Source: Fimbriiglobus sp.
GTDB lineage: Bacteria; Planctomycetota; Planctomycetia; Gemmatales; Gemmataceae
Reading direction: 5' to 3'
Assembly: GCA_025362195.1 (NCBI GenBank)
Contig: JANYHV010000222.1
Location: 1 to 32,546 of the forward strand
Length of the DNA: 32,546 nt
Shown here: positions 8,101-15,941 of the stretch, piece after piece
Numbering within the stretch: position 1 is the first letter of the stretch
Layout of the letters: every line of letters begins with the position of its first letter
The notes under the pieces: generated by a model
What the model was told of the DNA's origin: nothing
Seen by the model: only the letters and a program-made list of their open reading frames with translations
Database searches by the model: none
Made by a program: the position numbers and the translations under genes

Positions 8101-10360
8101 TCGTCGGGTACGGCGTGGTGAACTCGAACGCGGCCAGCTTGCCGTCGGCCCGGGGCAGGGCGAACTGGCGGAAGCCGGACGGCGTGCGGACGTACAGAAA
8201 CTTCGAGTCCGGGGTGATCGCCAGGATCGTGTTGCCGACCGCTTCGCCGATGTTCAGGCGGTACTTCTCGCGCCAGCCGTTGGTGTCGAGGGCGACGACC
8301 GAATTGTTGCCCGTGTCCACGGTGAACAGGGTCGTCCCGGCCGGGTCGAAGACCGCGCCGCCGTTGGTCCCGGACACCGTCTCGACGCCCTTCAAGGTGG
8401 CCCCGACGATCGACAGCGTGTTCTGCGTGCCGCCGACGCCGGCCGCCGCGAGGGTGCCGTTCTTGGCCACGGCCGGGGAGAACAGGCCCACGAACCCCGC
8501 GTCGGCGGTCAGCAGCGCGGCCGTCGGCGAGGTCCGCAACTGGACCCCGTCCGTGGCGCGGGGGGACGGGGCGGACCCGGTCAAGTCGGCCCGCAGGGCG
8601 AACAGGGCGCTGCGGTCGAGGGACCGCACCTGGAGCGTGTCCCGGCCGCCCTGGAGGGCCACGCTGCCGCCGGTCGCCGCGTCGGTCGCCAGGTCGATGG
8701 TCGCGCCGTTGCTCAGGTACGCGATCTTCCCGTCTGCCAGGATGGAGATCGTGCTGCCGCCGGTCGTGGCGATGCGGGTCACGGCCCCGGTCGCCAGGTC
8801 GATCTTGCGCGTCAGGTTGTTCGTGTACCCGAGGAAGGTGTCGGCCGCGTAGGCGAACGCCCCGCTCGGGGTCGTGTCGATGCCGCCGAAGTTCGCCCCG
8901 GCGGCGACGGCCGGCGTGAGCGACTGCTTGCCGATGTCGAACCGGGTGACCGCGCCGCCCGCCCCGGCGATGACGAGTTGGTTCCGCGTCGGGTCGATGG
9001 TGAAGCCGGACACGCCCCCGGCGACCGGCACGGCCGTAGCCACCGCGTTCGCCGCCGTGACGCGGATGCCCTTCTGGGACGTGGTCAGTGCGTTTTGCAG
9101 CTCCTGGAAGACGATCGAGTGCGTGCCCGGCGTGCCGAAGGCTGCGGTAAAAGTCTTCGTCCCGGCGTCCGCCGCCGTGAACGTGTACGTCGCCGGGAGG
9201 GACGCGATCGCGTCGGTCGTGTTGATTTGCAGGGTGCCCGCGTACCCGGTCAGCGGCTCGCCGGCGGCGTTGCGGACCTGGACCGTGATCGTGCTGGCGA
9301 ACCCGGCCGCGACGTAGGTCGGGAACGGCGACGTGACGGCGATCAGCGCCGAATTCGAGTCGGACTGCGGCAGGTCGAACCGGCGGATGCCGTCGGGCGT
9401 CGTGAGGAACAGCAGGGTGCCGTCCCCGCTCACGGCCATCTCGCCGTTGCCGAAGGCGGTGTACGCCGGGACGTTCACGCCGACCGGCAGGCGGTACCGC
9501 TCGACCCCGGTGGCGGTGTCCACGGCGACGACTTCGTCGGTCCGCGAATCGACGCCGTAGAGCACGTCCTTCTTCGAGTCGAAAATCACGCCGCCGTCGA
9601 GCCGGTCGTAGTTCTCGACGGTCGCCTGGGTCGCCAGGTTGACGAGCGAGAGACCGCTGCTCTGGCGGACGACCAGGCTGCCGCCGGTGCGGTCGAAGGC
9701 CGCGGCGCGGTTCTGCCCGCCGGCCCCGATCCGCTTGGCCCCGGCCCCGTCGATGACGACGCCCCCGTTGACGGTCGAGGTCGAGTCCGACACGAACACG
9801 AGCTTGCCGTCCGCGCTGCGGTACAGCGCGGTGTCCTGGAAGACCGCCGGCACGTCGGCCCGCTTGGTGAACTTGTCCGTGGCCGGGTCGAGCGCGACCA
9901 GATCGACGCTGCCGGCGGCGGCCCCGACGCGGCGGGACGTGACCAGGGCCTTGCCGTCGTTGCCGAAGGCGATGTCGTACGCGCCGTTGCTGCCGGCCCC
10001 GGCGGAGTACGTGAGTTCGGTGACGGTCCCGTCGGCCAGGTTGACCTTGGCCAGCTTGCTCAGCGAGTCCTCGGCGGCGTACAGGGACTTGCCGTCCGGG
10101 GTCAGGTCGAGGCCGTTGAGGATGCCGCCGGCCGGGGCGATGTACTGCGGCAACTGGCTGTTCGTCGCCGGGCTGTACCGCCGGACTTCCCCGACCGTGG
10201 TCGTGAAGAACAGGGTGTTCGTCGCGTCGCTGAAGACGAGGCCGCGCCGCTCGGCGCTGTTCGGGACGACCGAACTCGGCACGGTCCGCTCTTCCAACGC
10301 CTCCAGCCGCAAGGGGGAGCGCAACTTCTCGCGCGTGAAAGAGGTGAGCGATCGTGCCAT
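5135..10360 (-). CDS. Giant secreted propeller/Ig-like/FG-GAP surface protein
   Basis: Encodes 1741 aa. Residues 19-29 (LEALEERTVPS) are the planctomycete N-terminal signature found on exported giant proteins. Three units follow, each a roughly 300-residue YncE-like beta-propeller (about 33-340, 434-745, 841-1160) plus an Ig/Big-like domain with the recurring phrase Y-T-F-T-A-A-D-x-G-x-x-T/S-F (about 342-433, 745-840, 1160-1263), then one more Ig-like domain (to about 1357). A poly-Pro/Gly linker spans about 1367-1412. The C-terminus (about 1414-1741) has FG-GAP/integrin-like repeats with Ca-binding style loops (DVNGDGTPD) and GGGPRVxxFDG. The three units look like internal duplications. The role is probably adhesion or cell-surface structure; no enzyme motif is seen. 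I chose ATG at 10360 because it places the signature near the N-terminus; an in-frame start at 10441 adds 27 unremarkable residues. Confidence 0.85.
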   Translation of the reverse strand: MARSLTSFTREKLRSPLRLEALEERTVPSSVVPNSAERRGLVFSDATNTLFFTTTVGEVRRYSPATNSQLPQYIAPAGGILNGLDLTPDGKSLYAAEDSLSKLAKVNLADGTVTELTYSAGAGSNGAYDIAFGNDGKALVTSRRVGAAAGSVDLVALDPATDKFTKRADVPAVFQDTALYRSADGKLVFVSDSTSTVNGGVVIDGAGAKRIGAGGQNRAAAFDRTGGSLVVRQSSGLSLVNLATQATVENYDRLDGGVIFDSKKDVLYGVDSRTDEVVAVDTATGVERYRLPVGVNVPAYTAFGNGEMAVSGDGTLLFLTTPDGIRRFDLPQSDSNSALIAVTSPFPTYVAAGFASTITVQVRNAAGEPLTGYAGTLQINTTDAIASLPATYTFTAADAGTKTFTAAFGTPGTHSIVFQELQNALTTSQKGIRVTAANAVATAVPVAGGVSGFTIDPTRNQLVIAGAGGAVTRFDIGKQSLTPAVAAGANFGGIDTTPSGAFAYAADTFLGYTNNLTRKIDLATGAVTRIATTGGSTISILADGKIAYLSNGATIDLATDAATGGSVALQGGRDTLQVRSLDRSALFALRADLTGSAPSPRATDGVQLRTSPTAALLTADAGFVGLFSPAVAKNGTLAAAGVGGTQNTLSIVGATLKGVETVSGTNGGAVFDPAGTTLFTVDTGNNSVVALDTNGWREKYRLNIGEAVGNTILAITPDSKFLYVRTPSGFRQFALPRADGKLAAFEFTTPYPTIVTTGTTAAVTVTARDAAGNALTNYAGTVTFSSPDAAAVLPVAYTFTPADAGVRTFDVRLGTTGRQSVSVSDTALGVTATQSGIVVNAFGPLASIATARGDLTFDPVRNRVYYTTPDGFVQRFDVATQALLAPWKVAADPGGIDLGPDGQFLYVADRVRGLTQGFVRKVNADTGAVTNVPYDVTVHNSGLFDVAASAASVLITTGGSDVEVLTGAAFAKNYTGTLSLNTATDAISAPGLSGGAFAVNSTLARSGDGKRALVSAGFQGSPGGAFTPFLGVYSAAGKAITASFTPAADTRGNLFAANADGSLFAGNTGGITIYDKTLAVTKNFAGVVGGVAFDPVLPLFYLANGTSSKLETYSTATYKLVTSRPLGEGLAGVGPFTTGTMAVSPDGRYVFLETPTGIRQYDLIGPVGAVTITGLAAATVAGTTNTVTIAATDGAGAVLTGFTGLVRLTSSDKQAGLPGDYVFTAADMGTKSFTVTFRTAGGVTLTAGNPATLLTSAIATTRVVAAAPSQFVFSDFPTAVVSGDVQPLTLTARDPFGNLANTYAGTAVVTTTDAAVGRLTVTFALSDRGARTVNYSLTTAGPQTITATDTLDPALTGSQATTVSPPPLLPPPPPPPPPGPPVPPPPPPPPVIPLPPVVLPPGPPPPPPPAPPLSGQANTYAVGTDAGTINKVLTFDSNNQVVAAFRPYEPGFSGGVRVAVAREPNGVARLVAAPGPGRFPDVVRFDAGSGTQLDSFQPFESTFAGGVFVSTGDILGEGYDAIASSPDQGGGPRVQIRSGRTLEVIADFFAIDDPAFRGGVRTAIADVNGDGTPDLVVAAGFGGGPRVAIFDGRTLRPGVTPVRLVADFFAFDTSLRNGVYVSAGDITGDGKADLVVGAGPGGGPRVKVFDGASLLAQTATSVPTLAADFFAGDLTDRGGIRVAVKSLAGGKFADLITGDGEQSGRQVRLYVGQFLTGSNPPSGVIDDGGNLPGYAGGVFVG

Positions 10361-10411
10361 GAGTGCCGTTCCGTGCCGCGAGTGGGGCGTACTATTCCGT
10401 ATGCTACGACG

Positions 10412-10441
10412 ATTGTGACGCCCGAAAGGATGGGGCGTCAA
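10412..10441 (-). promoter_or_regulatory. Candidate sigma-70-type promoter of the giant surface-protein gene
   Basis: On the minus strand TTGACG (10441-10436) is followed after 18 nt by CACAAT (10417-10412), about 52 nt before the ATG at 10360. The spacer contains a hairpin (GACGCCC 10417-10423 with GGGCGTC 10433-10439), which could alternatively end transcripts from the thiL operon. Confidence 0.35.
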
Positions 10442-10516
10442 GCGAACCGCGCCGGGATTTGTCCGCCCGCCCGCCGAGAGTTGACCACGGCGCGCGTTGG
10501 CGCAGTCGCGCCGGCG

Positions 10517-11434
10517 CTAAACCGCGTGGACCCACCCGGCCGGGGTCAGGACCGTCCGCACCCCGCCCGCGACGAGCCAGAGGCCGGTCCCCGCCACGAC
10601 CCGGCCGACCCGCACGACCGGCACCGGGGACCGGGCGAGCAACGCCGCCTCGTCCGGGCCGCCGACGGTGAAGATCAGCTCGAAGTCCTCGCCGTCGTTC
10701 AGCGCGTGGTCGAGCGGCGTCCGGCCGGTCAACCGCGACCGGGCGACGGCGTCCGCGTGGACGGGAACGGCGGCCGCGTCGATCTCCGCGCCGCACCCGC
10801 TTTCGGCGAGCACGTGCGCCAGGTCGGCCGCGAACCCGTCGCTGATGTCGATCATCGCGTGCAACTCGACGAAGTCGCGGAGGGCCAGCGCTTCGCGGAC
10901 CCGCGGCGTCGGGTCGAGGTGCCGCCCGAGCAGGCTGCCGCCGAGCGGCCCGGTGACGAAGATCGCGTCCCCGGCCTTCGCCCCGTCGCGCGGGACGGGA
11001 CGGTCGGCCCGGCCCAGGACGGTGACGTTAACGACCAGCCCGCCGTCCCAGGTGTTCGTGTCCCCGCCGACGATGGCGACCTGAAAGCGGTCGGCCATTT
11101 CGCGCAACCCCGCGTCGAGTCGGTCGGCCAGTTCGCGCGTCGTCATCCCCGGCGGGTGGCGCGGCAACGCCAGGCTGACGACGGCGGCGAACGGCGTCCC
11201 GGCCATCGCGGCAACGTCGGACAGGTTGACCCCCATCGCCTTCCGCCCGACCGCCTCCGGTGACGCCTCCGCCAGCAAGAAATCGACCCCCTCGGTCAAC
11301 AAATCCGTCGTGACGAGCAACTGACCGGCCGGCGGAACGAGCACCGCGCAATCGTCCCCCGGACCGACGAGGACGCCGGGGGCCGGCCGGGTGCGGCCGC
11401 GAACGCCGCGAATGTAGTCGAACTCGCCGGGCAT
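10517..11434 (-). CDS. thiL: Thiamine-monophosphate kinase
   Basis: Encodes 305 aa, slightly shorter than E. coli ThiL. ThiL phosphorylates thiamine monophosphate with ATP to give thiamine diphosphate, the last step of cofactor synthesis in the cytoplasm. The AIRS/PurM-like family signatures are present in order: GPGDDCAVL at 24-32, VTTDLLTEGVDF at 41-52, GRKAMGVNLSDVAAMAG at 63-79, VGGDTN near 122, MIDISDGFAADLAHVL, and NDGEDFELIF near the C-terminus. The ATG at 11434 shares its first base with the TAA stop of the upstream lipoprotein gene (TAATG), so translation is probably coupled. No TPP riboswitch-like leader is seen before the operon. It is the last gene of a four-gene run of otherwise uncharacterised exported proteins, an unusual setting for thiL. 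Confidence 0.93.
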   Translation of the reverse strand: MPGEFDYIRGVRGRTRPAPGVLVGPGDDCAVLVPPAGQLLVTTDLLTEGVDFLLAEASPEAVGRKAMGVNLSDVAAMAGTPFAAVVSLALPRHPPGMTTRELADRLDAGLREMADRFQVAIVGGDTNTWDGGLVVNVTVLGRADRPVPRDGAKAGDAIFVTGPLGGSLLGRHLDPTPRVREALALRDFVELHAMIDISDGFAADLAHVLAESGCGAEIDAAAVPVHADAVARSRLTGRTPLDHALNDGEDFELIFTVGGPDEAALLARSPVPVVRVGRVVAGTGLWLVAGGVRTVLTPAGWVHAV

Positions 11435-12405
11435 TACCAGCCCCGGGGCTTGCGGACCGGCAAGCCGTCGGGCGGCGCGCCGCGGTAGTTCGGCGTGGAC
11501 TGGAGGCTCGTCAGGTTCACCGGGGTGACGCCCGAGATCGTCGGCCGGGTGAAGAGTTCCCGGGCGTCCGCGTCCGAGATCGGCTCGTTGATCTTGGGCG
11601 ACCGCAGTTGCATCCTCATGCGGAACTGCTGCTGCGGCCAGTCCAGCACGACCTCCGTCGGCACCTGGACGAGTACGTCCTTGTCGTCGGTCTTGGACCG
11701 GCCGGCACTGAGTGTGGTCACGCTCTTGATGCTCGCGGTGGCGATCGGCTTGCCGGCCGCGTCGGTGATGAGGTGCTGACGGACCTGCGGCGACTTGTCC
11801 CCCATGTCGTCGGCCGCGAAGACGACGACGTGCTGCACCGTCGCCCCTTTCGGCGTCGTGGACTCGTACCGCAGTCGGTGCTCGCGGGTCGCCTGGTCGG
11901 TGTCCACGCGGTATGGCGTGTTCGGGTCGTAGTGGCTCATGCCCAGGGCTTGCAGCGCCCACTCGGTGTCGAACGGGAACGGCAGTTCTGCCGAGCCGCG
12001 CCGGAAGTCGTCGTGCGAGCAGTAGACGTACCGCGGTCCGGAGACGTTGTTGATGACCCAGAACTCCTGCGAGTTCGACCCGACTTTCACCATGTCCCCC
12101 AGCAACTTCTTGCCCCCGACGAGCGAGAAGTTCATCGGCTTCTGGCAAATCAGACTGCTGTCGTTGAGCGCCGCGGTCTGCTGGCCGGTGATGTCGATCA
12201 ACACCTTCTTGCAGTTCACCGAGGTCAACTTTTCGGACTCACGGTTGAGGTAGTTCACCAACTCTTCGCGGGTCTTCGGCGCGACCGGGCCGTCGGGCCG
12301 GGTCGTCCGCTTGTCCGGCTGAGTCATGTTGCGGAGCCACTCGCACCCGCCCAGCGTGGACAGGGGGGCGAGGAGCGCGAGGGTCGCGGCCTGGCGTCGG
12401 GTCAT
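11434..12405 (-). CDS. Lipoprotein with Tat-like signal peptide, function unknown
   Basis: Encodes 323 aa. The N-terminus TRRQAATLALLAPLSTLGGC combines a twin-arginine-like start (Arg3-Arg4) with a lipobox LGGC, Cys at 21. The mature part is mostly beta-strand-like with phrases such as FSLVGGKKLLGDMVKVGSN, FWVINNVSGPRYVYCSHDDF and EVVLDWPQQQFRMRMQLRSPKI. These suggest an outer-membrane lipoprotein-sorting or LolA/LolB-like beta fold, but this is only an impression. The start at 12405 gives the proper signal peptide; an earlier in-frame start at 12429 would add eight residues and overlap the upstream gene. It is 4 nt downstream of the 162-aa gene and overlaps thiL by one base. Confidence 0.75.
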   Translation of the reverse strand: MTRRQAATLALLAPLSTLGGCEWLRNMTQPDKRTTRPDGPVAPKTREELVNYLNRESEKLTSVNCKKVLIDITGQQTAALNDSSLICQKPMNFSLVGGKKLLGDMVKVGSNSQEFWVINNVSGPRYVYCSHDDFRRGSAELPFPFDTEWALQALGMSHYDPNTPYRVDTDQATREHRLRYESTTPKGATVQHVVVFAADDMGDKSPQVRQHLITDAAGKPIATASIKSVTTLSAGRSKTDDKDVLVQVPTEVVLDWPQQQFRMRMQLRSPKINEPISDADARELFTRPTISGVTPVNLTSLQSTPNYRGAPPDGLPVRKPRGW

Positions 12406-12409
12406 CGCG

Positions 12410-12898
12410 TTACTCCCAACCGAGGACACGGAACACTTCGTCTTGCACGGCCGCCGCCTCGTCGGCCGTCAGCCGCGGGTCGGGCACGGCGTGCCGCGCG
12501 CCGGTCTTGGCGTCCCGCAGGCATAGTACGCCGTCGCCCGCGTCGGTCCGCGTGGCGTCCTCGAACTTCAGCCGCTTCCGCCGCATCAGCAGCAGCGCCA
12601 CCACGTACCGGAAGTTGACCCGGTCCGGCTCGGTCCGCCCGGCGAGGTGGTGGAACCAGTCGACGAGAAGCTCTTCGTTGAACGTCGGCTTTCGCGGCCG
12701 GTCACTTGCCGGAACCCGGCCGGCCCAGAAGGCGACGGTGCCCGGCGGCGCGCCTTGCCAGGCTTCCGCGGCAAAGTCCCTGCGAACGTACTTGCCCGCT
12801 TCTTCGGACAGGACCGTGTAACACTTCTCACCGGCCGCCAGCACCCGGCCGCTGACGCTGCACGCCTTGGTCGGGTTCGGCACCTCGAAGTCCGTCAT
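12410..12898 (-). CDS. Conserved-looking 162-aa protein with a Cys pair, function unknown
   Basis: Encodes 162 aa, no signal peptide. The N-terminal part (VPNPTKACSVSGRVLAAGEKCYTVLSEE) has Cys at 13 and 26 in a short beta-hairpin setting like half of a zinc-ribbon or treble-clef, then aromatic-rich AEAWQGAPPGTVAFWAGRVP. The middle (PTFNEELLVDWFHHLAGR and VNFRYVVALLLMRRKRLKFED) is helical. I do not recognise the family. ATG at 12898 overlaps the TGA of the upstream thioredoxin-fold gene by four bases (ATGA), and the stop is 4 nt from the next start, so it is firmly inside the operon. Confidence 0.7.
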   Translation of the reverse strand: MTDFEVPNPTKACSVSGRVLAAGEKCYTVLSEEAGKYVRRDFAAEAWQGAPPGTVAFWAGRVPASDRPRKPTFNEELLVDWFHHLAGRTEPDRVNFRYVVALLLMRRKRLKFEDATRTDAGDGVLCLRDAKTGARHAVPDPRLTADEAAAVQDEVFRVLGWE

Positions 12899-14418
12899 TG
12901 CGTGCCCCCCGGGCCGGTCAAACGGTCGAGTTGTTCGCGGACGAGGAAGCCGGTCTCGGGGCCGTGGCCGTCGAACTGCCAGGCGAGCGCCCCGCGGGCG
13001 TCCAGCACGAAGAACTTCGGGTAAGCGTCGAGGGCGTACAGCCCGGCGACCGCCCGGCCGTCCACCAGGGGCACGGTCAGCTTCAAGTCGGCCCGCTGCT
13101 TCTCGGTCGCCGTCGGGTCTTCGAGGACGGCGACGCCCAGGACGTTGGCCCGGCCGGCGGCGTGGGCGTGCAGGGCTTCGGCGACCCCCAGGGCGGCCGC
13201 GGAGGTCGTCGAGTTCGGCCGGTAAAAGACCAGCACGCACGGCTTGCCGCGCAGGGACGACAGCCGCGTCTGTCGCACGTCCGGGACGCACGGGGCGACG
13301 AAGTCCGGGGCGACCCCGCCGACCCGCGGCGGCTCCGGGCGGACGGTCGTCGCGGCGAGCGGGACCGGCAACTGCGCGCCGCTCGCCGCGGCCAGGTAGC
13401 GGCGGTGGGCGGCTTGAATCGCCTCGCGGAAGCTGCCGGCCGGGTGGTCTTCGAGGAACTGGCGGACGCGGACGCCGCGCGACTTGAACTCGGCCGGCGG
13501 CGCGCGGCGGGCGAGCAAGGCCGTCAACTCGACGCCGAGCAGGTACGCCGCTTGCGCCTCGCGGGCCTGCTGCTCGAACCGCTCGCCGGTCAGCCGCGTG
13601 CCCGGTTGCAAGTCGTAGCTGACTTCGACCCAGCCGAGGACGGCGGTCCCCTGGCGGCGTTCGACCCGGCGCTCGACCCGGCAGGCGGTGCCGTCGGCCG
13701 GACTGACCAGGACGCGCTCGGTCCGCCGCCACCCGCCGCGGGCTTCGAGCGGCCGGTCGAAGCCTTCACTCTGTTGCAGGCCGCGGACTTCCAGCACCCG
13801 GCCGCCGTTCCACAAGCTGTCGGCGTGCGCGGCCCAGGCGACCGGCGGCCGCGCCCCGTCGGCGGCGTCCCAGGTCGTGCCGACGACGGCCGACCGGAGC
13901 GGCAGCGGCACGCAAAACCCGGTCTCGACGACCGGCGGGCCGTCCAGCGGGAGGGGCGACGATGGCCCGGCCGCGACGTGCTGGCTCAGGTCGAGGACGG
14001 CCCCCAGCCCCTTCGGAGCCGCCGGCGTCGGCACGAGCAGCGTCACGCGGCCCCGGCCGTCGATGCGGACGAGGTCCACGCGGACGGTCGCCGGCTGCGC
14101 CTGCCGTGCGGTGTCGTGGCCGAGGACCGCCGTCGCCGGCCCGGCGATGAGCGGGTCGAGCCGCGGCTTCAAGCGGGTGAGCAAGGCCCCGTCGGCGTGG
14201 TTCGGGCCGACTTCCAAGACCAGCAACCGGACTTCGAGGTCGAACTTCTTGCGGAAGCGGTTGTCGAACCGCTCCGAGGCTTCGACCACTTCCCCGGCGT
14301 AGTGCAGTTCGTCCCCGGCCCGCAGGCGCGGCGGCGGCACGGCGCGGGCGTCCGCGGCCGCCGGGTCGGCGGGCGAAGCGAGGGCGAGTGTGGCGAGGAG
14401 CAACCCGGCCGCGAACAT
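12895..14418 (-). CDS. Secreted protein with C-terminal thioredoxin fold lacking the CxxC
   Basis: Encodes 507 aa. A Sec-type signal peptide (MFAAGLLLATLALASPADPAAADA) directs export. The central region (about 30-330) is beta-rich and unrecognised. The C-terminus (about 370-500) is an AhpC/TlpA-like thioredoxin fold: APDFVAPCVPDVRQTRLSSLRGKPCVLVFY, then a second half with the cis-proline-type DAYPKFFVLDARG. Where resilin or TlpA-type enzymes carry CxxC, this protein reads Y-R-P-N-S-T-T-S (Ser403 and Ser406), so thiol-disulfide exchange by that site is not expected. ATG at 14418 is preferred; a TTG at 14445 would add nine residues before the signal peptide. It heads the operon with the 162-aa gene, the lipoprotein and thiL. 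Confidence 0.75.
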   Translation of the reverse strand: MFAAGLLLATLALASPADPAAADARAVPPPRLRAGDELHYAGEVVEASERFDNRFRKKFDLEVRLLVLEVGPNHADGALLTRLKPRLDPLIAGPATAVLGHDTARQAQPATVRVDLVRIDGRGRVTLLVPTPAAPKGLGAVLDLSQHVAAGPSSPLPLDGPPVVETGFCVPLPLRSAVVGTTWDAADGARPPVAWAAHADSLWNGGRVLEVRGLQQSEGFDRPLEARGGWRRTERVLVSPADGTACRVERRVERRQGTAVLGWVEVSYDLQPGTRLTGERFEQQAREAQAAYLLGVELTALLARRAPPAEFKSRGVRVRQFLEDHPAGSFREAIQAAHRRYLAAASGAQLPVPLAATTVRPEPPRVGGVAPDFVAPCVPDVRQTRLSSLRGKPCVLVFYRPNSTTSAAALGVAEALHAHAAGRANVLGVAVLEDPTATEKQRADLKLTVPLVDGRAVAGLYALDAYPKFFVLDARGALAWQFDGHGPETGFLVREQLDRLTGPGGTQ

Positions 14419-14506
14419 CCGTGCGCACCCTGGGGGACGGTTCAAGCCCCCGGGTATACCACGCCCGTCCCCGCCGCCGCAAGTTCACCCTGACTGCCGC
14501 GCGGGG

Positions 14507-15361
14507 TCAAACGTACAGGTGGCCTTCGCGGCGGTACCGGGGGTGCCGGGCGACGGCGTGGTGGTCGGCCGCCTGCACCGCGTGCGCCGCGCCGACGGCG
14601 GCGATGACCGCGTCGAAGGCGTCCCCGCCGGGGTTGCGCATCATGACCCGGCGGAACCGCGGGGCGACCACCACGACCCCGGTGAGCCAGTCGAGAATCG
14701 CGTGCCGGGTCAGCCGCCGCTTGCGGGTCAGCGGGCCGCCGAGCGGTTGCTTGTAGTTCTGGTGGGGTGCCCCGACCCGCTTCAAGACCGAACTCGGGCA
14801 GCACTCGACGACGACCCGCCGGGCCGTGCGCAGTTTGCGGTACTGGAACGGCAACACGGCCGTCCCCGGGGCCTGCCGCAGCGGGTCCACCACGTCGCGC
14901 ATGCCGAAGAACGTCTGGTAAATGATGCGGTAGTGGAAGGAGTCGAACGGGGCCTTGGCCTCGGTGTCGGTCGTCCGCCGGACGTGCTTCCGGTCGAACA
15001 AGGCGGTCGCCCGGCGGACGCACTCCAGCCCGCACGCGTACGCCTCGTCGCCCCACTCGCCGAGGAACGCGAACTGGTCGGCCCAGGGGGTGCCCGGCGG
15101 GAACAGTTCGACCGGCAGGCCGAACGGGAAGTCGAACCCCCACAGTGCCCGGTCCGACGCCAGGACGCGCTCGACGAGGTGCCGGTGCGCGGCGGTCCGG
15201 TCCGGGGTGCCGCACAGGGCGGTGAGCGAGTTCAGCGCGGTCAGGGCGTACCCCGGGGCGGCCGCGGTCGGCACCACCTCGGCGACCCAGATGGTGTCCC
15301 CGGCCTTCTTCGCGCCGCTGAAATCGACGCCGTAGAACCGCTCGAACGTGGGGAGTTGCAT
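14507..15361 (-). CDS. DUF429 family protein (predicted RNase H-like fold)
   Basis: Encodes 284 aa. The N-terminal strand FYGVDFSGAKKAGDTIWVAEV (10-30) is the typical DUF429 opening with an Asp in the first RNase H-like strand. WGFDFPFGLPVEL and the later GGDAFDAVIAAVGAAHAV supply further conserved acidic residues. DUF429 proteins are predicted nucleases of the RNase H superfamily; the substrate is unknown. The start at 15361 places the first strand correctly. It is divergent from the JAMM/pgk frame (124-bp spacer) and 88 bp upstream of the thioredoxin-fold gene on the same strand. Confidence 0.75.
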   Translation of the reverse strand: MQLPTFERFYGVDFSGAKKAGDTIWVAEVVPTAAAPGYALTALNSLTALCGTPDRTAAHRHLVERVLASDRALWGFDFPFGLPVELFPPGTPWADQFAFLGEWGDEAYACGLECVRRATALFDRKHVRRTTDTEAKAPFDSFHYRIIYQTFFGMRDVVDPLRQAPGTAVLPFQYRKLRTARRVVVECCPSSVLKRVGAPHQNYKQPLGGPLTRKRRLTRHAILDWLTGVVVVAPRFRRVMMRNPGGDAFDAVIAAVGAAHAVQAADHHAVARHPRYRREGHLYV

Positions 15362-15439
15362 GGACCGATTATGGCCCCTCCGCCGCCGCCCCGGCCAGGT
15401 CGGGTGCCGAATCCCGTCGTTCCCCGCCGCGCCCGGCGT

Positions 15440-15445
15440 AAAAAG
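15440..15445 (+). promoter_or_regulatory. GGCGTAAAA-type -10 element before the JAMM/pgk frame
   Basis: GGCGTAAAAA lies 46 nt before the JAMM ATG at 15486. The same GTAAAAT-like core in a GC-rich setting occurs before the genes at 17502 (+) and 24071 (-), which suggests a shared -10-like element. No clear -35 is visible. Confidence 0.3.
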
Positions 15446-15485
15446 TCCCCCGCGGTCCCGACCGACTCCCCACGACGCAGACCCG

Positions 15486-15941
15486 ATGCTCACCCTCCCC
15501 GCCACGGTCCTCGACGCCGTTCTGGCCCACGCCCGGGGCGAGTCGCCGCGCGAGTGTTGTGGCGTGCTCGGCGGACTCGGCGGGGTCGTGACGCACGCCG
15601 TTGCGGTGGTCAACGAGTTGGCGTCGCCGACGGCGTTTCGCACCGAGCCGCGGTCGATGCTCGCGGCCGACCGGGCACTGCGGGCCGCCGGCGTCGAACT
15701 GGTCGCCGTCTACCACTCGCACCCGACCTCGGCGGCCGTGCCGAGCGCCACCGACCTCCGCGAGAACCCGCACGGCGAGGAGGTCTTGTGCGTCATCGCC
15801 GGGACCGACGGGGTCCGCGCCTGGCGACTCGGCCCGACCGCCGCCACCGAAGTCCCGGTCCGCGTGACGGAACCCCGCCCGCTCCGTAAGTTGCCGATCC
15901 GACCACACCCCACACCCGACACCCGATACCCGAGGATCGAC
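15486..15941 (+). CDS. JAMM/Mov34 (M67) metallopeptidase domain, in frame with pgk
   Basis: This 152-codon stretch encodes a JAB1/MPN/Mov34 domain. The zinc-site motif is complete: Glu23 in PRECCGVLGG, then HSH at 77-79, Ser87 and Asp90 (H-S-H-x7-S-x2-D). Such bacterial M67 proteins cleave isopeptide or peptide bonds, often behind ubiquitin-like or ThiS/MoaD-like sulfur carriers; the target here is unknown and no carrier gene is nearby. No stop codon follows: the frame passes through a Pro/Arg-rich stretch (PRPLRKLPIRPHPTPDTRYP) straight into pgk. Either a JAMM-PGK fusion of 553 aa is made, or a stop has been lost by mutation or sequencing error. Out-of-frame stops at about 15865 and 15885 would end the domain after a single-base indel. 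There is no obvious ribosome site before 15486. Confidence 0.75.

Noticed and set aside
7304-11263. A very long plus-strand open frame opposite the giant protein and thiL genes
   Set aside because: It is antisense to well-supported genes, has no recognisable domain, and its composition (Arg/Gly/Val/Ala-rich) is that expected of a shadow frame in high-GC DNA.
14419-14506. A possible TPP riboswitch before the thiL operon
   Set aside because: The 88-bp spacer shows none of the conserved THI-box sequence, and thiL is the last gene of the operon.
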